Shown here: in pieces, positions 58,464 through 64,000 of the stretch
Layout: every line of letters begins with the position of its first letter
Numbering within the stretch: position 1 is the stretch's first letter
NCBI RefSeq assembly: GCF_000425885.1
Contig: NZ_AUEH01000006.1
Span: 1-64,000, forward strand
DNA length: 64,000 nucleotides
Reading direction: 5' to 3'
DNA from: Schleiferilactobacillus harbinensis DSM 16991
Lineage (GTDB): Bacteria > Bacillota > Bacilli > Lactobacillales > Lactobacillaceae
Made by a program: the position numbers and the translations under genes
The notes under the pieces: generated by a model
What the model saw: the letters and a program-made list of their open reading frames with translations, nothing else
What the model was told of the DNA's origin: nothing
Database searches by the model: none

Positions 58464-59831
58464 GTGCTGGGAGCGATTGTTGCTACCGGGGTGATGTCCT
58501 TGTGTGGTACGATCGTGGAGACGGCGATGAACATTACATTCCCGACGCTGATGCGCCAGTTTGGCATTGGCACCAGCACTGTCCAATGGATGACGACACT
58601 GTACCTGCTGGTGGTCGCCATCATCGTGCCGCTATCAGCCTATCTGAAGCGCCGCTTCACGACGAAGGCGCTGTTTATCACCGCCAACAGCCTGTTCATC
58701 ATCGGCGTGCTGACGGATGCGCTGGCGCCGTCCTTCGCGGTATTATTATTAGGGCGGGGGATTCAAGGTCTTGGGACCGGGATCGCGCTGCCGTTGATGT
58801 TCAACATCATCATCGATCAGGTGCCGATGGCTAAGCTGGGCTTGATGATGGGGGTCGGCACCTTGATTACTGCCGTTGGTCCAGCCATCGGGCCCACCTT
58901 TGGCGGGTTCGTTGTCGATACTTTGGGCTGGCGCCACATCTTCGTGTTCTTGCTGCCGCTATTGATTGCGTCGCTGATCTTGGGCATCATGACGATTCGC
59001 CAAAAGCATCCCACTCAAGCGGCCAGCCTGGATTGGCTCAGTGTGTTGTTTTTAGCTGTGGCCTTTGTGGCCATGATTCTGGGCTTCTCCAATCTCGGCA
59101 GCCGGGCTTTCTTAAGCTTGACCCTTGGCGGCATGCTTCTTCTGGCGGTGGTGGCCTTTATTCTTCTGGGTTGGCGGTCGCGGCAAGTGACACCGATCAT
59201 CAATTTTTCGGTGTTAAAAAACAGCGGTTTTTCTTCCCTGACCTTCGCCTTGTTTGCTTTCCAGATCGCGACCATCGGCTTATCCTTCATCGTGCCGAAT
59301 TATATTCAACTGGTGAACGGCGCCAGCGCTAACTTGGCTGGTCTGCTGGTCCTGCCCGGTGCCTTGCTGGGCGCGGCGATGTCACCCTTTGGCGGGCGGA
59401 TCTACGATAATTGGGGGGCCAAGCCGCCACTACTGCTGGGAATCATTCTGGCCCTTGGGGCGAACATGACCTTGATGGTCTTTGCTCAGAGTCTGAGTAA
59501 TTGGGCGATTGCCGTTCTGTATACGGTCTATATGCTTAGCCTGGGCTTGTCCTTTGGTAATCTGATGACGGAAGGGCTGTCTTATCTAAGCGGACTGACA
59601 AAGAGCGACGGCAATGCGATCATGACCACGGTCCAGCAGATCTCCGGCGCAATCGGCACAGCCATTGTCGCCGCCATCGTTGCTCTGGGTCAGGCGGCAC
59701 CCCATGTTTCCCGAGCAGTTGGGACCGCCAATGGTGCCCAGCACGCCTTGCTGTTTGTCGTCGTCTTGCTCTTGATTGCTCTGATTTTATTAGTCAGAGT
59801 ATTGTTTTTCAGAAAAGAAGCGAAAGGATGA
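58464..59831 (+). CDS. MFS exporter, DHA2 (14-helix) type
   Basis: A drug:proton antiporter of about 455 residues or slightly more. About 14 membrane helices; the DHA2 start ETAMNITFPTLMRQFGIGTSTVQWMTTLYLL and motif LLGRGIQGLGTGIALPL (motif C area) are clear. The first start in the open frame is GTG 58464, but it falls inside the first helix; the natural start is probably TTG 58430, which is out of frame by one base owing to an A run. With the GTG start the protein would lack a few polar N-terminal residues. It lies behind marR, which probably regulates it. Confidence 0.82.
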   Translation: MLGAIVATGVMSLCGTIVETAMNITFPTLMRQFGIGTSTVQWMTTLYLLVVAIIVPLSAYLKRRFTTKALFITANSLFIIGVLTDALAPSFAVLLLGRGIQGLGTGIALPLMFNIIIDQVPMAKLGLMMGVGTLITAVGPAIGPTFGGFVVDTLGWRHIFVFLLPLLIASLILGIMTIRQKHPTQAASLDWLSVLFLAVAFVAMILGFSNLGSRAFLSLTLGGMLLLAVVAFILLGWRSRQVTPIINFSVLKNSGFSSLTFALFAFQIATIGLSFIVPNYIQLVNGASANLAGLLVLPGALLGAAMSPFGGRIYDNWGAKPPLLLGIILALGANMTLMVFAQSLSNWAIAVLYTVYMLSLGLSFGNLMTEGLSYLSGLTKSDGNAIMTTVQQISGAIGTAIVAAIVALGQAAPHVSRAVGTANGAQHALLFVVVLLLIALILLVRVLFFRKEAKG

Positions 59832-59835
59832 TTTG

Positions 59836-60486
59836 ATGGAAATTATTGTGATTGGAGCTACTGGTATGGCCGGGTCGGCAATTGTTCAAGAAGCAATTAA
59901 ACGGGGCCACACGGTCACGGGCATCGCCCGGTCGGCCAAGGAGCTGGCGCAATTAGCGGCGGCCAACCCAGATTTAAAGACGGTGGCCGCGGATGTCTTC
60001 GCTTTACCAGAAACGACTTTTGCCGGGGCAGATGTCACCGTGGATGCTTTCGCGACTGATCCAGCCCATGCATACCGGCATGTTGATTTGGCAACCCGCC
60101 TCGTGGCGATGTTCCGGGAAACGACTAAGCCGCGACTGGTCTTCATTCTCGGCGCCGGGTCGCTCCAAACCGGCACTGATCGGCACTTGTTGGTCGAAGA
60201 CTTGCGCAAACTCCCGCAAAGCGAGTCTTTCATCGCGATTCCTGGAAATCAGTATATTGAACTGCAATTCTTAGAGACCGTTACTAATGTGGACTGGGTC
60301 GGTATTTCCCCCAGTCAGACATTCAATGCTGGACCTGCCACTGAGGCCCTTCTGGGTACGGATACCCTGCTGCATAATGCGGCTGGCAAGTCAGAAACAA
60401 CCAGTGGGACAATGGCCGTCACGGTTTTGAATGAAATTGAAAAACCGGCTCACCGCAATACCCGGTTCACGGTAGCCAACCAATAA
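59836..60486 (+). CDS. NAD(P)-binding oxidoreductase-like protein, NmrA/SDR type
   Basis: A 216-residue Rossmann protein. The nucleotide-binding motif GATGMAGSAIVQEA is at residues 8-21; LVFILGAGSL and WVGISPSQTF follow the atypical short-chain dehydrogenase pattern, without a clear YxxxK pair. Such proteins act as reductases or redox sensors; the substrate is unknown. GAAAGGA precedes ATG 59836, four bases after the MFS stop, so marR, the MFS gene and this gene form one unit. Confidence 0.8.
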   Translation: MEIIVIGATGMAGSAIVQEAIKRGHTVTGIARSAKELAQLAAANPDLKTVAADVFALPETTFAGADVTVDAFATDPAHAYRHVDLATRLVAMFRETTKPRLVFILGAGSLQTGTDRHLLVEDLRKLPQSESFIAIPGNQYIELQFLETVTNVDWVGISPSQTFNAGPATEALLGTDTLLHNAAGKSETTSGTMAVTVLNEIEKPAHRNTRFTVANQ

Positions 60487-60567
60487 TTCAGCCGAGACAT
60501 AATTGTTGCATCCGGTTCGGTTTGCAGTGATAATGTAGCCACCGGTTTGGCAGTATAGAATAAATTG

Positions 60568-60594
60568 CCCCTCACCATTCTTTGAAGTGAGGGG
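60568..60594 (+). promoter_or_regulatory. Hairpin hiding the RBS of the glycosyltransferase
   Basis: CCCCTCAC (60568-60575) pairs perfectly with GTGAGGGG (60587-60594), with an 11-base loop. GAGGGG is the ribosome binding site, seven bases before ATG 60602. No T-run follows, so this is not a normal terminator. It should block translation unless opened. Confidence 0.7.
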
Positions 60595-60601
60595 ATTGTT
60601 T

Positions 60602-62014
60602 ATGATCAAACATTGGTCACGATTAGATTTTGGTGCACTGGCGATTTACCTGCTGGTGGTAATTGGCGGCCCGATTGCGATTTTAGCAAGTATCGCCGAT
60701 TCTTTTGCACCGTTCATTCAGCATTTCGGCTGGTTCCTGTTTCTGTTAGTGATCAGCATCAGTACCTGGGTCTTGCTGCTCACGATGTATTACATCTTTC
60801 TGACGATTTTCGGTTTCGGCCGTGCCCGGCGGGATTACCCGTTGGCGGCGCCCCGGAGCCGTTTTCTTGTTTTGATCCCGGCGCACAACGAAGAGACGGT
60901 TCTCGGCGCGACTCTGGCCAATCTGAAACAAATCGATTATCCCCGGGCGTTGTACCGCATCGTGGTAATCAGCGATCAATCCACCGACGAAACCGCGGCC
61001 ATCGCCCGCCAATTTGGGGCTCAGGTGATTGATACCAATCGCCGTCTTTTCCGGCGGGTCGGGGTCGGTAAGCCGGCCGCCTTGCAATATGGACTGGATA
61101 CCTTAGCAAATACTGGTCAGCTGCGGGCAGCGGATTATGTGCTGGTGCTCGATGCGGACAATTTCGCCGATCCGTCAATCTTACGGGAACTGAACAGCCA
61201 GTTTATGGCAAAGCCGTATACGGCTATTCAGGCTTATCTGGACAGCAAGAACGATGATCGGCTGTTATCCTTGGGTTACGCGATGAGTTATTGGACCATG
61301 AATCGCTTCTTTCAATTGAGCAAGTATCGGCTGGGGCTTGATAACAGTATCGGCGGCACCGGTTTTGCGGTCAATGTGGACTGGTTGGTGGCCCATGACG
61401 GCTTTCAGTCCCGCAGTTTAACCGAGGATCTGGAGATGGAGATCCGTATCGTGGAAAGCGGCGGCAGCGTTGGCTGGAATCACTGGACGCGGATTTATGA
61501 CGAAAAGCCGGAACATCTGCGGGCCAGCATGGTCCAACGTTACCGCTGGAGCCGCGGCCATTGGTACACTGCCTTCCATAATGTCGGGCCGCTGCTGGCC
61601 CATTTCTTTAAGTCAGGGGACGTGCGCTATCTTGATCAGATTAATTATCTGTTCTCCATGCGGCAAAACATCCAGTATCTCTTGGCCTTGATCTTTGTCC
61701 TGGGGTGGGGGATCAGTTGGGTCGTTCCGCAAGGCGGGGCATATCCGATGTGGCTGGCAGATGTGGAACGCAGTTACTTCGTACCGATGACACTGATCAA
61801 TTGGGCGATCCTTCTGGAGGGATTCCTACCGATGATTGCGGGATACTGGTACGATGCCCCCCATCGGTTGGCTCAGCTGCCCAAGGCGTTGGTGGCGTTC
61901 TATTGGTTCTCGCTGACTTATTTGGCTGATCAACTTGTCGGGTTGGCGACCTTCCCCAATCAGCAGACCTGGAGCCATACCCGGCATGCACTGACCACGC
62001 CTCATCGGCACTGA
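60602..62014 (+). CDS. Family 2 membrane glycosyltransferase (BcsA/IcaA-like)
   Basis: A 470-residue processive-type glycosyltransferase. Two N-terminal helices (about 10-65), then the catalytic domain with LIPAHNEETVLGATL, VISDQSTDE, the DxD motif in VLDADNFAD, TEDLEME and QRYRWSRGHW (the QxxRW motif of processive polymerases), and four or more C-terminal helices. Such enzymes extrude beta-linked polysaccharide or make glycolipids; the sugar and product are unknown. No polysaccharide genes are adjacent. Its ribosome binding site is buried in a hairpin. Confidence 0.88.
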   Translation: MIKHWSRLDFGALAIYLLVVIGGPIAILASIADSFAPFIQHFGWFLFLLVISISTWVLLLTMYYIFLTIFGFGRARRDYPLAAPRSRFLVLIPAHNEETVLGATLANLKQIDYPRALYRIVVISDQSTDETAAIARQFGAQVIDTNRRLFRRVGVGKPAALQYGLDTLANTGQLRAADYVLVLDADNFADPSILRELNSQFMAKPYTAIQAYLDSKNDDRLLSLGYAMSYWTMNRFFQLSKYRLGLDNSIGGTGFAVNVDWLVAHDGFQSRSLTEDLEMEIRIVESGGSVGWNHWTRIYDEKPEHLRASMVQRYRWSRGHWYTAFHNVGPLLAHFFKSGDVRYLDQINYLFSMRQNIQYLLALIFVLGWGISWVVPQGGAYPMWLADVERSYFVPMTLINWAILLEGFLPMIAGYWYDAPHRLAQLPKALVAFYWFSLTYLADQLVGLATFPNQQTWSHTRHALTTPHRH

Positions 62015-62019
62015 ACCTA

Positions 62020-62028
62020 TGGTATAAT
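62020..62028 (+). promoter_or_regulatory. Extended -10 promoter of lepA
   Basis: TGG-TATAAT (TATAAT 62023-62028 with TG two bases upstream), directly after the glycosyltransferase stop and 35 bases before lepA. No good -35. Confidence 0.6.
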
Positions 62029-62063
62029 GGGCCATACTGAAACCAACGGAAAGTAGGCTCAAG

Positions 62064-63902
62064 ATGGATCAGCAGCAAATGATCGACCGGCAAAAACACA
62101 TTCGGAATTTTTCCATCGTGGCCCATATTGACCACGGCAAGTCCACCATTGCAGATCGTATCCTCGAACTCACCCATACGGTGGCCGAACGGGATATGAC
62201 CAACCAATTGCTGGACACGATGCCCTTGGAACGCGAACGGGGCATTACCATCAAGTTGAACGCAGTTGAATTGCACTACCACGCCAAAGATGGCGAGACG
62301 TATATTTTTCACCTGATCGACACGCCGGGACACGTGGACTTCTCCTATGAAGTCTCCCGCTCCCTGGCCGCCTGTGAAGGGGCGATTCTGGTCGTGGATG
62401 CGGCCCAGGGCGTCCAGGCGCAGACATTGGCCAACGTTTATCTGGCTCTGGACAACGACCTGGAGATCATTCCGGTGATTAATAAGATTGATCTGCCCAG
62501 TGCTCAGCCGGACGTGGTGAAGCAGGAAATTGAAGACATGATCGGCATCGATGCCTCCAATGCCGTGCTCGCCAGCGCTAAAGAGGGCGTTGGGATTCCC
62601 GAACTGTTGGAACGGATCGTCCATGATGTGCCCGCGCCAACAGGCGACGTAGAGGCCCCCTTGAAGGCGTTGATTTTTGACTCTAAATACGACAACTATC
62701 GCGGCGCAGTGCTCAGTGTCCGTTTATTTGATGGCACCGTTAAAGTTGGCGACCAAATCGAATTGATGAGCACCGGCAAAACATACGAAGTGACTGAAGT
62801 CGGCGTGATGTCTCCGGATGCCCAGCCCCGGGAAATGCTGATGGCGGGAGATGTCGGCTATTTAGCGGCATCAATTAAGACCGTTCAAGACACCCGGGTC
62901 GGTGATACGGTGACGTCCGCCGTCCATCCGGTCGCCAAGCCTTTGCAGGGTTACCGCCAGATTCAGCCGATGGTGTATTCTGGGATGTATCCGGTGGAGA
63001 ACGCCAAGTACGGCGAATTGCGGGAGGCCTTGGAGAAACTTCAGCTGAACGATGCTGCTTTGGAATTCACCCCTGAAACTTCTCAAGCGCTGGGCTTTGG
63101 TTTCCGTTGCGGTTTCCTCGGTTTGCTGCATATGGACGTGGTCCAGGAACGGTTGGAGCGGGAGTATGATCTGGATTTGATCATGACTGCCCCAAGTGTG
63201 GACTACCACGTCATCACCACCGACGGCGACACCCACGTGGTGGACAATCCGGCGGATATGCCGGATCCCACTACGATCAAGGAGATTCAAGAACCCTACG
63301 TGAAGGCCGAGATCATGGTGCTCAGCGACTATATCGGGGCGGTCATGGAATTGTGCCAGCGCAAGCGGGGCGAGTATGTGACGATGAATTACCTGGATAA
63401 GTACCGGGTGAGCATTGTGTACGAGATGCCCTTGTCTGAAATCATTTACGATTTCTTCGACGAACTGAAGTCCAGTACGAAGGGCTATGCTTCCCTGGAT
63501 TATGATTTGATCGGCTATCGCGCCAGTGATCTGGTGAAGATGGATATTCTGATCAACGGCGAACCCGTCGATGCTCTGAGCTTCATCGTGCACAAAGATT
63601 TCGCCTATCAGCGCGGTCGGGATATTACCGCCCAGCTGAAGACGACCATTCCTCGGCAGCAGTTCGAGATTCCCATCCAAGCGGCCATCGGCAATAAGAT
63701 TATCGCCCGAACGACCGTGAAGGCGTATCGGAAGAACGTGCTGGCCAAGTGTTACGGCGGCGATATCACGCGGAAGCGGAAGCTGCTGGAGAAACAGAAA
63801 GCTGGGAAGAAGCGGATGAAGGCTGTGGGAAATGTCGAAATTCCGCAGGAAGCATTCATGGCGGTGTTGAAGACCAACGAAGACGAGACGCACGACAGAT
63901 AG
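62064..63902 (+). CDS. lepA: Elongation factor 4 (LepA)
   Basis: A 612-residue translational GTPase that acts on stalled or assembling ribosomes. G domain with [31 protein letters not shown] and [11 protein letters not shown]-like domains; and the LepA-specific C-terminal domain with [21 protein letters not shown] 62064 follows GGAAAGTAGG. It normally follows dnaJ in lactobacilli; here marR through the glycosyltransferase gene intervene and it has its own promoter. Confidence 0.97.
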   Translation: MDQQQMIDRQKHIRNFSIVAHIDHGKSTIADRILELTHTVAERDMTNQLLDTMPLERERGITIKLNAVELHYHAKDGETYIFHLIDTPGHVDFSYEVSRSLAACEGAILVVDAAQGVQAQTLANVYLALDNDLEIIPVINKIDLPSAQPDVVKQEIEDMIGIDASNAVLASAKEGVGIPELLERIVHDVPAPTGDVEAPLKALIFDSKYDNYRGAVLSVRLFDGTVKVGDQIELMSTGKTYEVTEVGVMSPDAQPREMLMAGDVGYLAASIKTVQDTRVGDTVTSAVHPVAKPLQGYRQIQPMVYSGMYPVENAKYGELREALEKLQLNDAALEFTPETSQALGFGFRCGFLGLLHMDVVQERLEREYDLDLIMTAPSVDYHVITTDGDTHVVDNPADMPDPTTIKEIQEPYVKAEIMVLSDYIGAVMELCQRKRGEYVTMNYLDKYRVSIVYEMPLSEIIYDFFDELKSSTKGYASLDYDLIGYRASDLVKMDILINGEPVDALSFIVHKDFAYQRGRDITAQLKTTIPRQQFEIPIQAAIGNKIIARTTVKAYRKNVLAKCYGGDITRKRKLLEKQKAGKKRMKAVGNVEIPQEAFMAVLKTNEDETHDR

Positions 63903-63918
63903 GCTGGGAGCTGAGCTG

Positions 63919-64000
63919 ATGGCCGAACACAAACAACGTACGTATCACATTCTCGCTGCCCTCTATATTGCGGCGTTTTTCGGCTTTGGTTTCTTCTTTG
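63919..64000 (+). CDS. N-terminal fragment of a membrane protein, cut by window edge
   Basis: From ATG 63919 the frame reads MAEHKQRTYHILAALYIAAF and on into a Phe/Gly-rich helix, open to the end of the window (27 codons). GGGAGCTGAG lies before the start, 16 bases after lepA. A single membrane helix is all that can be seen; no family call is possible. Confidence 0.5.
   Translation, partial: MAEHKQRTYHILAALYIAAFFGFGFFF

Noticed and set aside
62871-63932. 353-codon open frame on the minus strand
   Set aside because: Fully antisense to lepA, low-complexity His/Gln/Leu-rich translation typical of a shadow frame.

Overview
The window looks like a chromosomal segment of a fairly GC-rich member of the Lactobacillaceae. 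The signs are strong AAGGAGG-type ribosome binding sites, frequent GTG and TTG starts, CIRCE/HrcA heat-shock control, Gram-positive PolC, LexA divergent from a DUF896 (YnzC-like) gene, and the rnc-smc-ftsY-ylxM-ffh, rpsB-tsf-pyrH-frr-uppS-cdsA-rseP-proS-polC, rimP-nusA-infB and hrcA-grpE-dnaK-dnaJ operons. A genus such as Schleiferilactobacillus or Lacticaseibacillus is a guess from composition and gene style, not shown by the sequence.

Layout. 1-306 is one end of an IS66-family element. 376-2461 holds a small membrane protein and a long rhomboid-family intramembrane protease. 2591-10603 is the secretion and chromosome-maintenance operon (rnc, smc, ftsY, ylxM, ffh) followed by rpsP and khpA. 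10800-12119 is a tnpB-only IS200/IS605-type element with intact nuclease residues, sitting in front of rimM-trmD. 13608-15364 is a block of four small membrane proteins, three of them paralogous, followed by rplS with an L19-type leader. 16168-17500 is the lexA/SOS region. 17628-21184 is a heterodimeric ABC exporter, and 21332-23538 a polar amino acid ABC importer. 23539-23904 has no gene but a large nested-hairpin element. 23905-25662 has a divergent PlsC-like acyltransferase, trmN6-like and yazA-like genes. 25808-38113 carries translation factors, lipid synthesis, RseP, ProRS and PolC. 38282-43730 is the rimP-nusA-rnpM-ylxQ-infB-rbfA operon. 43895-49540 is a decayed ABC exporter pair followed by an intact LytTR-type two-component system on the opposite strand. 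49700-52718 is truB-ribF-hemW; 52839-57810 the HrcA regulon; 57997-62014 a MarR/MFS/oxidoreductase/glycosyltransferase insert; 62064-63902 lepA; and the start of a membrane protein runs off the right edge.

How it fits together. The backbone is housekeeping: ribosome parts, rRNA and tRNA processing, SRP targeting, initiation and elongation factors, chaperones, phospholipid and isoprenoid precursors. Several gene orders that are normally tight in this order of bacteria are each split by an accessory block: khpA/rimM by tnpB, trmD/rplS by small membrane proteins, rbfA/truB by the ABC-TCS block, and dnaJ/lepA by the MarR-MFS block.

The most notable non-textbook signals are: the multi-helix palindromic element at 23609-23803; three independent hairpins that bury ribosome binding sites (IS66 tnpA, tnpB, and the family 2 glycosyltransferase); an intact TnpB with candidate guide-RNA 3' structure; an ABC exporter pair with four separate lesions beside an intact sensor/regulator; an 8-A tract that puts the MFS exporter out of frame with its best start; and a promoter-terminator leader ahead of rimP-nusA. 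No tRNA, rRNA or CRISPR array was seen.
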